A model generated the notes under the pieces. The model did no database searches. It saw only the letters and a list, made by a program, of their open reading frames with translations, and was not told the origin of the DNA. A stretch of 64,000 nt of DNA from Deltaproteobacteria bacterium (lineage in GTDB: Bacteria > UBA10199 > JACPAL01 > JAHFST01), in contig JAHFST010000008.1 in assembly GCA_023265625.1 (NCBI GenBank), positions 62,001 to 126,000 on the forward strand, in the 5' to 3' direction. Within the stretch, counting starts at the first letter, position 1. Every line of letters starts with the position of its first letter. Made by a program: the position numbers and the translations under genes. Positions 24,992 to 33,955 of this stretch are shown here, piece by piece.

Positions 24992-25300
24992 ATGAATAAA
25001 TCGGGGTTGATTGACAAGATAGCGGACAAGGCAAAGTTACCCAGGAAGAAGGCCGAGGAGCTGATCGAATTGATCTTTGACTCGATGACCGAGACCTTGG
25101 TGAGCGGACAAAGGATTGAAATTCGAGGGTTTGGCAGCTTTGTGGTGCGTGATTATGGGACTTATAAAGGTAGGAATCCTCGGACGGGAGAATCGATTCA
25201 GGTAAAACCCAAAAAGCTTCCCTTCTTTAAGGTGGGTAAAGAGCTGAAAGAACAGGTAGATCATCCCGATAAGCCCTCGGAGCCCACAAAAATAACTTGA
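24992..25300 (+). CDS. ihfB: Integration host factor subunit beta-like (HU/IHF family)
   Basis: This is a 102-residue HU/IHF protein. MNKSGLIDKIADKAKLPRKKAE leads to the DNA arm GFGSFVVRDYGTYKGRNPRTGE, and the VKPKKLPFFKVGKELKE end resembles IHF-beta. A Shine-Dalgarno GGAGG (24979-24983) lies 8 nt before the ATG. With ihfA at 19118 it could form the IHF heterodimer. A homodimeric HU role is the alternative, because HU and IHF-beta are hard to separate by eye. Confidence 0.85.
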   Translation: MNKSGLIDKIADKAKLPRKKAEELIELIFDSMTETLVSGQRIEIRGFGSFVVRDYGTYKGRNPRTGESIQVKPKKLPFFKVGKELKEQVDHPDKPSEPTKIT

Positions 25301-25336
25301 CCGCCTTTCGCTTACCGCGATACCCCACGGCAAGCG

Positions 25337-26200
25337 ATGGCCTTTGTCTTGTCACAGCAGGATTTTCCAGAAAATTTGCGACACATTGCCCAATCACCCC
25401 AGGCCCTTTATGGGGAAGGCGATCCCAATGTCTTGCACAAGGAGATGGTCGCCATTGTGGGGGCTAGACGTTGTACCCCTTACGGAACCAAGATTGCCTT
25501 TGAATTGGCCAAACAGCTGGCTGAAATGGGTGTGGTGGTGATCAGCGGGTTGGCCTTAGGCATTGATACCAGCGCGCATCAAGGGGCCCTGGCCGGAGGT
25601 GGTGACACGGTGGCGGTGTTGGGTTGTGGTTTGAAACATAACTATTTGGCCAAAAATCGTTCCCTGCGCGAGGAAATTACCAAACGAGGGGCCGTGATTA
25701 CGGAATATGAAGATCATGTGGAGGCCTCCACGTGGAGCTTTCCGAGGCGTAACCGAATTATCAGCGGGCTCTCACGCGGCGTGCTGGTCATTGAAGCGGG
25801 GCTTAAGAGCGGTTCTCTAATTACCGCTAAGTGGGCCCTGGAGCAGGGACGAGAGGTATTTGCCGTGCCGGGACCGATGCAAAGTCCGATGAGTCAAGGG
25901 ACTCATCAACTCATCCAGCAAGGGGCAAAACTGGTCACATCGGTGGATGATATTTTGGAAGAAATTCCTCAACTGCGCGGTAAGGTTGCTGAGTGCAAAA
26001 AAATGAAGTACAATCCTGGGTCCGGTTCGGATCAGGAAAAAATTTTGTATTTTCTTGCCAATTCGGTATCACCAGTCTCGATTGATCGATTAGTAGAAGC
26101 GAGTGAGTTACCGACGGATCGCATCAACGGCTTGCTTGTTGAACTGGAGCTGGATGGCAAAGTCAAAGGATTGCCGGGCGGTTTGTTTATGAGAGGATAG
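25337..26200 (+). CDS. dprA: DNA-protecting protein DprA
   Basis: DprA loads RecA on single-stranded DNA taken up during transformation. The Rossmann-like core shows VAIVGARRCTPYG, VVISGLALGIDTSAHQGAL, FPRRNRIISGLSRGVLVIEAG and SGSLITAKWALEQGREVFAVPG. A C-terminal winged-helix region (VSIDRLVEASELPTDRINGLL) matches the DprA DML1-like domain. The 287-residue length is short but complete, since the N-terminal SAM-like domain of larger DprA proteins is missing. No clear Shine-Dalgarno sequence is seen. topA follows after 8 nt. Confidence 0.93.
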   Translation: MAFVLSQQDFPENLRHIAQSPQALYGEGDPNVLHKEMVAIVGARRCTPYGTKIAFELAKQLAEMGVVVISGLALGIDTSAHQGALAGGGDTVAVLGCGLKHNYLAKNRSLREEITKRGAVITEYEDHVEASTWSFPRRNRIISGLSRGVLVIEAGLKSGSLITAKWALEQGREVFAVPGPMQSPMSQGTHQLIQQGAKLVTSVDDILEEIPQLRGKVAECKKMKYNPGSGSDQEKILYFLANSVSPVSIDRLVEASELPTDRINGLLVELELDGKVKGLPGGLFMRG

Positions 26201-26208
26201 AACATCTT

Positions 26209-28617
26209 ATGAGTAAAGCAGCGGAAGGTCGTGCCTTAGTGGTGGTTGAGTCTCCCGCCAAGGCCAAGACTATTGGAAAATATTTGGGGCGCAACTACAT
26301 CGTCAAGGCGTCGGTGGGCCATGTGCGCGACCTGCCCAAAAGCCAGCTAGGGGTCGACATCGATAATCACTTCGCCGTTTCCTACGTCACCATCAAGGAA
26401 AAGGCCAAGGTGATTGATGAACTGCGGGAAGCGGCTGGCAAGGTCACTCGGATCCTGCTCGCCACCGATCCGGATCGCGAGGGGGAGGCGATTGCCTGGC
26501 ATGTTTCCAATGCGTTATTTGCCGATGATGAGCCGCTCAAGGCCAAAGCCAAGGCCAAATCTAAATCAAAGAAAAAAGCCGCCCCCGCCAAGGGAAAGAA
26601 AAAGGAGACGCTGGTCAAGCAGACGGTTCCGCCCGTGAAGGGGATTCCGGTGCAGCGCATCCTGTTCAATGAAATTACCAAGAAGGCGATCCTTGAGTCG
26701 GTTAAGCAACCCTTGGAGATTAACAAAAGCCTTTGCGAGGCCCAGCAGACCCGAAGAGTCTTGGACCGATTGGTGGGGTATCAGGTTAGTCCCTTGCTCT
26801 GGGATAAGGTCCGGCGAGGACTCTCGGCCGGGCGGGTACAGTCCGTTGCGGCGCGGCTCATCTGTGATCGTGAGCGGGAGATCAAGGCCTTTATTCCCGT
26901 GGAGTATTGGACCTTACAGGTTCAGCTTGAAGGGAGTCAGCCCCCGCCCTTTTTAGCCCGACTCGTCTCATTTCAGGGGAAAAAATTTATTCCGGACAAT
27001 CAGCAGGCCTCCGATCAGGTGGTGAAGGCGGTGCGAGGCGCGCCTTGGACTCTTAATGAAGTCATCAAGAAGGAACGTCGTCGTCATGCCCCGGCCCCGT
27101 TTATTACCAGTAAACTGCAACAGGATGCCGCGCAGCAGCTTGGTTTTACCGCGCGACGAACCATGTCGACCGCCCAGCAACTCTATGAAGGTATTGAATT
27201 GGGCGAAGAAGGACTGGTGGGTTTGATCACGTATATGAGGACCGATTCTTACCGCATCTCGGCCGACGCCCTCCAGGAGGCGCGGTCTTTTATCCAGGAA
27301 AAATTTGGGGCCGATTATCTTCCGGAGCAGCCGAATGTCTACAAGAGCAAAAAATCGGCGCAGGATGCCCATGAAGCGGTACGACCGACGACCGTCGCCT
27401 GGATACCGGACCAGATAAAGGATTTTTTGACTTCCGATCAATACAAGCTCTACCGCCTGATTTGGCAACGTTTTCTCGCCTCACAAATGACGCCAACGGT
27501 CTTCGATCAAACCTCTTTTGAGATAGGTGTGGGGGATTATGGCTTTCGGGCGGTGGGATCCGTGCTGAAGTTTCCTGGATTTCGCGCGATCTATACCGAA
27601 AGTGTGGTGGAGGGGGGCAAGAAAGAAGAAGAGGAAGACTCTTCGGGAGAGGATCTCACCATGCCGGATCTGGCGGCTGGAGAGACGCTGAAACTCTTGG
27701 ATACCAAGCCGGAGCAGCATTTTACGGAACCACCCCCGCGTTTTTCCGAGGCCTCGCTGATTAAGGAGTTGGAGGAGCAGGGGATCGGTCGTCCGTCCAC
27801 CTATGCGGCGATCATTTCCAATATTGTCGACCGTGAATATGTCGTCAAGGACCAGACTCGCCTGGTTCCCACCGACTTGGGTTTTATTGTGATCGATTTG
27901 CTAGTGAAGAGTTTTCCTGACATCTTCAACGTCGAATTTACCGCCAAGATGGAACAGGAACTCGATGAAGTGGAAGAAGGAAATCGCAGTTGTGTCCAGA
28001 CCTTGGAGGATTTTTATGCGCCCTTCAAAAAAGACCTGGAGCTGGCCAAGATTGAAATGAAGAATGTGAAAAGACAGGAAACCCCGACGGAGCACAAGTG
28101 CCAGAAGTGTAGCAGTTCCATGGTCATCAAGTGGGGACGTCGTGGGGAGTTTCTGGCCTGTACCAATTATCCGGAATGTCGTTCGACGCACGAGTTCAAA
28201 CGCGATGAGGCGGGTAATGTCATTTTAGTGAAAGCGGAAGTGACCGGGGAATTTTGCACCGCTTGCGGCGGCCCCATGGTGGTCAAGAGCGGGCGGTTTG
28301 GCCGATTCCTGGCCTGCTCCAATTATCCAGAATGTAAGACCACCAAGGCGGTTTCCATTGGCATCAATTGTCCGGAATGTCAGGCCCCGCTGTCCGAACG
28401 ACGGACCAAACGCGGTAAGGTTTTTTATGGCTGTACGAAATATCCAAAATGTCATTTTGCCTCCTGGGATAAGCCCATTGCGGAGCCTTGTCCGACCTGC
28501 CAGGCCCCTTTCTTAGTCTTGAAAAAATTGAAAAAGGGCGATGAGATTCGTTGTTCCAAGAAGGAATGTGATTTTATCCGGCCGCCAACAGAAAGTGCGC
28601 CCGATACGACAGCATGA
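26209..28617 (+). CDS. topA: DNA topoisomerase I with lysine-rich insert in Toprim
   Basis: TopA relaxes negative supercoils. The Toprim domain (LVVVESPAKAKTIGKYLG; ATDPDREGEAIAWH) is interrupted at about residues 110-145 by a low-complexity Lys/Ala/Pro run. NEITKKAI, the catalytic tyrosine in GLITYMRTDSYRIS and the DAHEAVRPT motif follow. Four C-terminal zinc ribbons (CQKC, CTAC, CPEC, CPTC) come after the core. The 802-residue length is normal. The gene sits in the conserved dprA-topA-xerC-hslVU order and overlaps xerC by 4 bp. Confidence 0.96.
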   Translation: MSKAAEGRALVVVESPAKAKTIGKYLGRNYIVKASVGHVRDLPKSQLGVDIDNHFAVSYVTIKEKAKVIDELREAAGKVTRILLATDPDREGEAIAWHVSNALFADDEPLKAKAKAKSKSKKKAAPAKGKKKETLVKQTVPPVKGIPVQRILFNEITKKAILESVKQPLEINKSLCEAQQTRRVLDRLVGYQVSPLLWDKVRRGLSAGRVQSVAARLICDREREIKAFIPVEYWTLQVQLEGSQPPPFLARLVSFQGKKFIPDNQQASDQVVKAVRGAPWTLNEVIKKERRRHAPAPFITSKLQQDAAQQLGFTARRTMSTAQQLYEGIELGEEGLVGLITYMRTDSYRISADALQEARSFIQEKFGADYLPEQPNVYKSKKSAQDAHEAVRPTTVAWIPDQIKDFLTSDQYKLYRLIWQRFLASQMTPTVFDQTSFEIGVGDYGFRAVGSVLKFPGFRAIYTESVVEGGKKEEEEDSSGEDLTMPDLAAGETLKLLDTKPEQHFTEPPPRFSEASLIKELEEQGIGRPSTYAAIISNIVDREYVVKDQTRLVPTDLGFIVIDLLVKSFPDIFNVEFTAKMEQELDEVEEGNRSCVQTLEDFYAPFKKDLELAKIEMKNVKRQETPTEHKCQKCSSSMVIKWGRRGEFLACTNYPECRSTHEFKRDEAGNVILVKAEVTGEFCTACGGPMVVKSGRFGRFLACSNYPECKTTKAVSIGINCPECQAPLSERRTKRGKVFYGCTKYPKCHFASWDKPIAEPCPTCQAPFLVLKKLKKGDEIRCSKKECDFIRPPTESAPDTTA

Positions 28618-29456
28618 AAGAAACACTCGCAACCTTTGAGGAGTATCTGCGTCACGAACGCGGTTATTCACGCCATACGGTGGACAATTATCGGCGAGAC
28701 TTAGTCCAGTTTTTTAAATTTTCGGGCCCTATTGAAGATCTTTCCAAGCTGGATATCTTGTTGCTGCGGCGTTTTGTGAGTTCCCTGTTCCGACATCATC
28801 AAGCGACTTCCATTGCGCGCAAGATTTCCACCCTGCGCAGCTTTTTCAAATTTTTGGTGCGCAAGAACTTAATTGCGGAAAGTCCCGCCGAAAGCCTCAC
28901 GATTCCAAAACTTCCCAAAAAAATCCCCCGATTTCTAGCCGTGGATGAGGCCTTTCGCTTGGTGGAAGGAACGACTCCCCTGCGAGACCGGGCGATCTTG
29001 GAGCTGCTGTATGGCACTGGGATTCGGGTGGGAGAGTTGGTTCGGGCAAAATTAAATGATCTGGATTTAGATACTCAATGTCTTCGCGTCTTGGGGAAGG
29101 GAAATAAGGAGCGTATTGTTCCCCTGGGAGGGAAGCTTTGCGAGGCGCTTCAGGCCTATTTAGCGGAGCGTAAAGAGGTGGCAGGACCGCTCTTTGGTAC
29201 GGGCACCCGTGGCTTGAATGTACGGACGGTCCAGCGCCTCGTACAAAAATATTCTCTTGCCGCGGGCATTCCAAAAAGAGTAACACCGCATAGTCTGCGT
29301 CACAGTTATGCCACCCACCTGCTGGAAGGTGGCGGTGATCTGAGGGGCATTCAGGAATTATTGGGACATGCCAGTCTGGCAACGACCCAACGTTACACGC
29401 ATGTGAGCTTGAAACAATTGATGGAAGTTTATGACAAATCACACCCTAAGGCCTAA
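28614..29456 (+). CDS. xerC: Tyrosine recombinase XerC-type
   Basis: The 280-residue protein has the N-terminal SAM-like core-binding domain (FEEYLRHERGYSRHTVDNYRRDL) and the catalytic domain. Catalytic Arg lies in GTGIRVGELVR, Lys probably in VLGKGNKERIVPL, His/Arg in HSLRHSYATHLL, a further His in LLGHASLATTQ and the nucleophile in RYTHVS. Xer proteins resolve chromosome dimers at dif. XerC rather than XerD is chosen from the neighbourhood (topA upstream, hslVU downstream); no second Xer gene is in the window. It is a complete host-type Xer gene with no sign of an integrase context. Confidence 0.92.
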   Translation: MKETLATFEEYLRHERGYSRHTVDNYRRDLVQFFKFSGPIEDLSKLDILLLRRFVSSLFRHHQATSIARKISTLRSFFKFLVRKNLIAESPAESLTIPKLPKKIPRFLAVDEAFRLVEGTTPLRDRAILELLYGTGIRVGELVRAKLNDLDLDTQCLRVLGKGNKERIVPLGGKLCEALQAYLAERKEVAGPLFGTGTRGLNVRTVQRLVQKYSLAAGIPKRVTPHSLRHSYATHLLEGGGDLRGIQELLGHASLATTQRYTHVSLKQLMEVYDKSHPKA

Positions 29457-29463
29457 CAACCCT

Positions 29464-29552
29464 AACACCCCCCAACCCCCCTCTTGCTTCAAGAGGGGGG
29501 AGACAACACTGTCTTTGCCCCCTCTTAAGGTAAGAGGGGGTTGGGGGGTGTT
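29464..29552. repeat. Double-hairpin inverted repeat between xerC and hslV
   Basis: A perfect 17-bp outer stem (29464-29480 with 29536-29552, AACACCCCCCAACCCCC and its complement) encloses two inner hairpins. CCCCCCTCTT pairs with AAGAGGGGGG across GCTTC, and CCCCCTCTT pairs with AAGAGGGGG across AAGGT. The inner parts share the CCCTCTT sequence, so the element is also an internal direct repeat. It fills the whole gap and ends directly against the hslV ATG at 29553, so it would sit in the hslV translation start region. Confidence 0.85.
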
Positions 29553-30083
29553 ATGATCATTCGTTCGACGACTATCCTTGCGGTCCTGCGCAATGGTTCT
29601 TTGGCCTTTGGCGGGGATGGGCAGGTGAGTTTGGGAAATGCGGTCATTAAATCTCACGCGATGAAGATTCGTTCGATGCGCGATGGCAAGGTGCTGGCAG
29701 GATTTGCCGGCTCCACCGCCGATGCCCTGACTTTGTTTGAAAAGTTTGAAGGACAACTCGATAAATATAACGGTAATTTAGTGCGTGCCGCCGTTGAACT
29801 GGCCAAAGAGTGGCGCACGGATCGCATCCTCCGAAGGCTGGAGGCACTTTTGCTGGTGGGCGATCAGGGAAAAATCTTAACCATCTCTGGCAATGGCGAC
29901 GTCATTGAAACGGATGATGGGATTGCGGCGATTGGTTCGGGTGGTTTTTTTGCGCTCGCTTCGGCACGCGCCTTGTTGAGGAAAACCGACTTGAGCGCCA
30001 AGGAAATTGTGGAAGAGTCCATGAATATCGCTTCTGAAATTTGCGTCTTTACCAACTCAAACATCTCCATTCAAACGATATGA
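29553..30083 (+). CDS. hslV: ATP-dependent protease proteolytic subunit HslV
   Basis: HslV forms the two-hexamer protease of the HslUV (ClpQY) complex. After a short propeptide (MIIRS) come the active-site threonines in [10 protein letters not shown], then [13 protein letters not shown] and [22 protein letters not shown]. The sodium-site region near the C-terminus ([20 protein letters not shown]) is intact. At 176 residues the length is normal. ATG at 29553 is chosen because the next upstream start (29541) lies inside the repeat. The stop overlaps hslU as ATGA. Confidence 0.95.
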   Translation: MIIRSTTILAVLRNGSLAFGGDGQVSLGNAVIKSHAMKIRSMRDGKVLAGFAGSTADALTLFEKFEGQLDKYNGNLVRAAVELAKEWRTDRILRRLEALLLVGDQGKILTISGNGDVIETDDGIAAIGSGGFFALASARALLRKTDLSAKEIVEESMNIASEICVFTNSNISIQTI

Positions 30084-31462
30084 CGGCCATTAAAAATTTC
30101 ACGCCTCGCGAAATTGTCTCGGAACTGGATCGCTATATTATCGGCCAAAATGACGCCAAACGCGCCGTGGCGATCGCCCTGCGTAACCGCTGGCGTCGCC
30201 TTCAGGTCTCGGAAGATCTGCGCGATGAAATCGCCCCGAAAAATATCATCATGATCGGGCCCACCGGGGTGGGTAAGACCGAGATTGCCCGCCGGTTGGC
30301 GAAACTTTCCGGGGCGCCCTTTATCAAGGTGGAGGCCTCTAAATTTACGGAAGTGGGCTATGTGGGAAAAGATGTTGAAAGCATGATCCGCGACCTCACC
30401 GATCAAACGGTCAAGATGGTGAAGGAGGAGCAGAGTGCCCGGCTTCGTGCTAAGGCCCAGGATGTGGCGGAGGAAAAGGTCTTGGACCTGTTGCAGCATA
30501 CCTCACGGCGTAAGAATAGCCCCTTGGGAGCGTTGGGGGGAGAAGCCGAGGCTCCGGGAGATGTCGCCGAACCGGATCGGGACCGACTTCGTACCCAGTT
30601 GCGCGCCGGACAACTCGATGAACGGATGATCGAGATTGAGATCAACAGTCAGCCCATGCAAATGATCGAGGTCATTGCCCCAGGCGGCCTCACGGGCGGC
30701 TTGGAGGACATGGGGCTCAATCTGAAGGAGATGTTTGGCAACATGATGCCAAAACAGAAGAAAAAACGACGCATGAAGGTCTCTGAGGCCCTACGTTTTT
30801 TGAGTAACGAAGAGGTGGGTCGGTTGTTAGATATGGAAGACATCACCAGGGAGTCAGTGCAGCGTGTGGAGCAGAGCGGGATTGTTTTTCTAGATGAGAT
30901 TGACAAGATTGCCGGACGTGAAGGTTCAGGGCATGGTCCCGACGTCTCGCGTGAGGGTGTGCAACGGGATATTTTGCCCATTGTCGAGGGGTCCAATGTG
31001 ACCACCAAGTATGGGATTGTCCGGACCGATCATATCTTGTTCATTGCCTCGGGGGCCTTTCATGTCTCCAAACCCTCTGACCTGATCCCTGAGTTGCAGG
31101 GCCGTTTTCCGATTCGTGTTGAGTTGAAGTCCCTGACTAAGGAAGATTTTTTGCGGATCTTGAAAGAGCCGCAGAATTCATTGACCAAACAATACACCGA
31201 ACTTTTGAAGACTGAGGGTTTGAATTTTAAATTCACCGATGAGGCCTTGGAAGAAATTGCCAATTTTTCGGCCTTGGTCAACGAGCGCACGGAAAATATC
31301 GGGGCCCGGCGTCTTCATACCATTATGGAAAAAGTGTTGGATGAGATTTCCTTTACGGCTCCAGAAATTGTGAATAAAGAAGTTGGGGTCGACGCGGCAT
31401 ACGTCCGCGATAAGCTATCCGCGGTGGTCAAGGACGTGGATTTATCGAGATACATTTTATGA
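30080..31462 (+). CDS. hslU: ATP-dependent protease ATPase subunit HslU
   Basis: HslU is the AAA+ unfoldase that feeds HslV. The 460-residue protein begins [23 protein letters not shown], then Walker [31 protein letters not shown] and Walker [12 protein letters not shown]. The I-domain insert lies between them. The C-terminus VDLSRYIL is the conserved HslV-docking tail. The true start at 30080 overlaps hslV by ATGA. The stop overlaps the argB start by 4 bp, so argB may be coupled to the protease genes. Confidence 0.97.
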   Translation: MTAIKNFTPREIVSELDRYIIGQNDAKRAVAIALRNRWRRLQVSEDLRDEIAPKNIIMIGPTGVGKTEIARRLAKLSGAPFIKVEASKFTEVGYVGKDVESMIRDLTDQTVKMVKEEQSARLRAKAQDVAEEKVLDLLQHTSRRKNSPLGALGGEAEAPGDVAEPDRDRLRTQLRAGQLDERMIEIEINSQPMQMIEVIAPGGLTGGLEDMGLNLKEMFGNMMPKQKKKRRMKVSEALRFLSNEEVGRLLDMEDITRESVQRVEQSGIVFLDEIDKIAGREGSGHGPDVSREGVQRDILPIVEGSNVTTKYGIVRTDHILFIASGAFHVSKPSDLIPELQGRFPIRVELKSLTKEDFLRILKEPQNSLTKQYTELLKTEGLNFKFTDEALEEIANFSALVNERTENIGARRLHTIMEKVLDEISFTAPEIVNKEVGVDAAYVRDKLSAVVKDVDLSRYIL

Positions 31463-32337
31463 AAGAACTCATCGAAAAAGCCTCCATCCTGATGGAGGCC
31501 CTGCCTTATATTCGCCGGTTTGCCGGCAAGACGGTGGTGATCAAGTATGGCGGCAATGCCATGGTGGATGAAAAACTCAAAGAGAGTTTTGCGAAAGATG
31601 TGATCATGTTGGATTACATTGGTCTTAATCCCGTGGTGGTTCATGGCGGTGGCCCCCAGATCGGCCAAGTGTTAAAAAAGATGGGGATTGAATCCAAGTT
31701 CCACAATGGCATGAGGATCACCGACGAGGCCACCATGGACGTGGTCGAGATGGTCCTGGTGGGCGATATTAATAAAGAGATTGTCTCGTTGATCAATCGA
31801 CATGGCGGCAAGGCTGTTGGCCTGTCCGGCAAAGATGGCGGCCTGATCAAGGCAAAAAAATTGCCGAAGGAAAAGGTCACCTTTGATGAAAAAACGCCTG
31901 AGGTGATTGATCTGGGCAAGGTAGGTAATGTGTCATCCGTGGATCCGTCTATTCTGCTCACTTTGGATCAAGCTCGTTTCATCCCCGTGATTGCGCCGGT
32001 TGGGATCAGTGAAAAAGGTGAGACGCTTAATATTAATGCGGACTTGATGGCGGGCGCGTTGGCGGCCTCGCTGAAATCGGAGAAACTGGTATTGTTGACG
32101 GACGTTGAAGGCGTCAAGGATCAAGACGGAAAGCTTATCTCTAACCTGACACGAATTGAGGCCAAGCGGCTCATCAAAGAAGGGATCATCCATGGCGGGA
32201 TGATTCCCAAAGTGGAATGTGCCTTGAAGGCCTTGGAACAGGGCGTCAAAAGTGCGCATATCGTTGATGGGCGGGTGCAACACGCCGTTCTGCTTGAGAT
32301 ATTTACCGATACGGGAGTCGGGACCGTCATTAGTTGA
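31459..32337 (+). CDS. argB: Acetylglutamate kinase
   Basis: ArgB phosphorylates N-acetylglutamate in arginine synthesis. [63 protein letters not shown] (read in two parts) and [19 protein letters not shown] are diagnostic of the amino acid kinase fold. The 292-residue length includes an N-terminal helix ([20 protein letters not shown]), as in arginine-sensitive, hexameric enzymes, so feedback inhibition is likely. No other arg gene is near. Confidence 0.96.
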   Translation: MKELIEKASILMEALPYIRRFAGKTVVIKYGGNAMVDEKLKESFAKDVIMLDYIGLNPVVVHGGGPQIGQVLKKMGIESKFHNGMRITDEATMDVVEMVLVGDINKEIVSLINRHGGKAVGLSGKDGGLIKAKKLPKEKVTFDEKTPEVIDLGKVGNVSSVDPSILLTLDQARFIPVIAPVGISEKGETLNINADLMAGALAASLKSEKLVLLTDVEGVKDQDGKLISNLTRIEAKRLIKEGIIHGGMIPKVECALKALEQGVKSAHIVDGRVQHAVLLEIFTDTGVGTVIS

Positions 32338-32348
32338 TTTTACTTAGC

Positions 32349-32378
32349 TTGACGGGAGGGTGGTTTTTTAGGTATTTT
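32349..32378 (+). promoter_or_regulatory. Putative promoter of the HNH gene, 5 nt from its ATG
   Basis: TTGACG (32349-32354), an 18-nt spacer and TATTTT (32373-32378) precede the ATG at 32384 by 5 nt. No Shine-Dalgarno sequence is present. It resembles the other candidate leaderless starts in the window. Confidence 0.4.
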
Positions 32379-32383
32379 AGAGC

Positions 32384-32983
32384 ATGTTGTCTAGTAACGT
32401 ACTCGTCTTAAATCGTTCCTACATCCCGATCAATATCACCACCGTCAAGCGGGCCTTTATTCTTCTCTACCAAAATATGGCACGGGCGGTGGATCATCAG
32501 TTTGCCACGTTTGATTTTAAGAGTTGGAGTGAGCTCTCGGCGGTGGCGCACGACGAGACGATTGGGTTGGTGGGTCGGGTGGTGCGGGTTCCGCGGGTCA
32601 TCATGTTGACGGCGTATGATCGCATCCCCAAGCGGCATGTGCGGTTTTCCCGGCATAATATTTATTTGCGGGATCAAAATGTCTGTCAGTTCTGCGGGCA
32701 CAAATATTCTCGGGCCGAGCTGAATCTCGATCATGTTATTCCACGATCCTTGGGAGGCAAGACAACCTGGGAAAATATTGTCACGAGTTGCATCCCTTGC
32801 AACCGTAGGAAGGGCGGGCATCTCCCGCAACGTGCTGGGATGAAACTGATTCGCGTCCCGGGCCGGCCGCATTGGACCCCGTTCATGGACTTTTCGCTGC
32901 GCGGCATTTGTCATGAGGCCTGGCGGCCGTTTTTCAATATGGTGGATTTTAGTTATTGGAATGTTGAATTGGACCAGGAATGA
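32384..32983 (+). CDS. HNH endonuclease-family protein
   Basis: This 199-residue protein has a zinc-finger HNH domain: CQFCGHKYSRAELNLDHVIPRSLGG, then WENIVTSCIPCNRRKGG, containing the two CxxC pairs, the DH and the NR signature. The N-terminal half (VLVLNRSYIPINITTVKRAFILL) is typical of a widespread stand-alone HNH family of unknown role, not of restriction enzymes. There is no methyltransferase or intron nearby. It may act in DNA or RNA repair; the substrate is unknown. The rluD-type gene begins 9 nt after its stop. Confidence 0.85.
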   Translation: MLSSNVLVLNRSYIPINITTVKRAFILLYQNMARAVDHQFATFDFKSWSELSAVAHDETIGLVGRVVRVPRVIMLTAYDRIPKRHVRFSRHNIYLRDQNVCQFCGHKYSRAELNLDHVIPRSLGGKTTWENIVTSCIPCNRRKGGHLPQRAGMKLIRVPGRPHWTPFMDFSLRGICHEAWRPFFNMVDFSYWNVELDQE

Positions 32984-32992
32984 CGTTGGTGA

Positions 32993-33955
32993 ATGCATAC
33001 CTTTAAAATCAGCCCCAAGGAACACAAGATTCGGCTCGATCACTATCTGACCGCCCGCTTTCCACAGTGGAGTCGTTCGCATCTCAAGCGGCTCATTGAT
33101 GATGGGTTTGTCTTGGTTAATGGGGCCCATCCCAAGGCTGGATATCCCCTGAAGGGAGGGGATGATCTACAAGTCTTGTCACGTGCCCCGGAAATTCCCA
33201 AGGCCGTGGCGCAGGATATCCCTCTCAATATTTTATATGAGGACGATCACTTGCTGGTGCTCAATAAGCCCGCTGGTTTAGTGATGCACCCGGCGGCGGG
33301 CAATTGGCAAGGGACCTTGGTCAATGCCCTGTTGCATCATCTGGGAACCTTCACCTCTGGCGAGGCGTTACGCCCGGGGATTGTGCATCGGCTCGATAAG
33401 GGGACTTCCGGGGTCGTCGTGGTGTCCAAGCGGGATCCCATTCATCAAAGCCTGTCGGGGCAATTTAAGCATCGCAAGGTCAAAAAAATCTATCATGCCT
33501 TGGTGTTCCGTTCCTTCCAATCCCTGGCGGGGGTCATGGAAAAGCCGATTGGTCGGGATCGAAAACACCGGTTGAAATTTTCCAGCCAAGCCAGTAAAAT
33601 CAGAGAAGCAACCACTTACTTTAAGGTCATGAAAAATTTTCCTGATTTGGCCCTGTTGGAATTAACCCCGCACACCGGACGTACCCATCAACTCCGGGTC
33701 CATCTTTCCGAGGCCAAGCACCCGATTGTCGGGGATGATCTTTACGGGGCTCGGGGTTATCTCCCCACCATTCATGACGAGACTGTCCGTGAACGGGCGG
33801 CGAACATGGCGCGTCCCGCCCTGCATGCCTATCAGCTCAGTTTTACGCATCCGGTGACCGCGGAGTTTTTGACCTTCCAGGCCCCCTGGCCGGATGATTT
33901 TCGCCAATTAGTTGTCCCACTATTTAAAGATGGAGAGATTCCTCTGACCCTATGA
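32993..33955 (+). CDS. RluD-family 23S rRNA pseudouridine synthase
   Basis: The 320-residue protein has an N-terminal S4 domain (RLDHYLTARFPQWSRSHLKRLI). The RluA-type catalytic domain follows with ILYEDDHLLVLNKPAGLVMHPA, the catalytic Asp in HRLDKGTSG, and the C-terminal ELTPHTGRTHQLRVHL. It converts uridines in large-subunit rRNA. RluD is the likeliest type because the pgeF (yfiH) gene follows directly, as in E. coli and many other bacteria. The stop overlaps pgeF as ATGA. Confidence 0.9.
   Translation: MHTFKISPKEHKIRLDHYLTARFPQWSRSHLKRLIDDGFVLVNGAHPKAGYPLKGGDDLQVLSRAPEIPKAVAQDIPLNILYEDDHLLVLNKPAGLVMHPAAGNWQGTLVNALLHHLGTFTSGEALRPGIVHRLDKGTSGVVVVSKRDPIHQSLSGQFKHRKVKKIYHALVFRSFQSLAGVMEKPIGRDRKHRLKFSSQASKIREATTYFKVMKNFPDLALLELTPHTGRTHQLRVHLSEAKHPIVGDDLYGARGYLPTIHDETVRERAANMARPALHAYQLSFTHPVTAEFLTFQAPWPDDFRQLVVPLFKDGEIPLTL

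Noticed and set aside
25297-25336. TTGACC-18-TACCCC as a leaderless-type promoter of dprA
   Set aside because: The -10 match is too poor and lies 10 nt from the start; left out of the leaderless set.
28614-29456. Xer gene as an integrase of a mobile element
   Set aside because: No attachment site, cargo or excisionase is nearby, and dprA-topA-xerC-hslVU is a conserved chromosomal order.
32384-32983. HNH gene as part of a restriction-modification or CRISPR system
   Set aside because: No methyltransferase, cas gene or repeat array is present; the gene matches a common stand-alone HNH family. No CRISPR array was seen in the window.
32408-33130. 240-residue minus-strand open frame opposite the HNH gene
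   Set aside because: The HNH and RluD proteins on the plus strand have clear motifs; the antisense frame has none.
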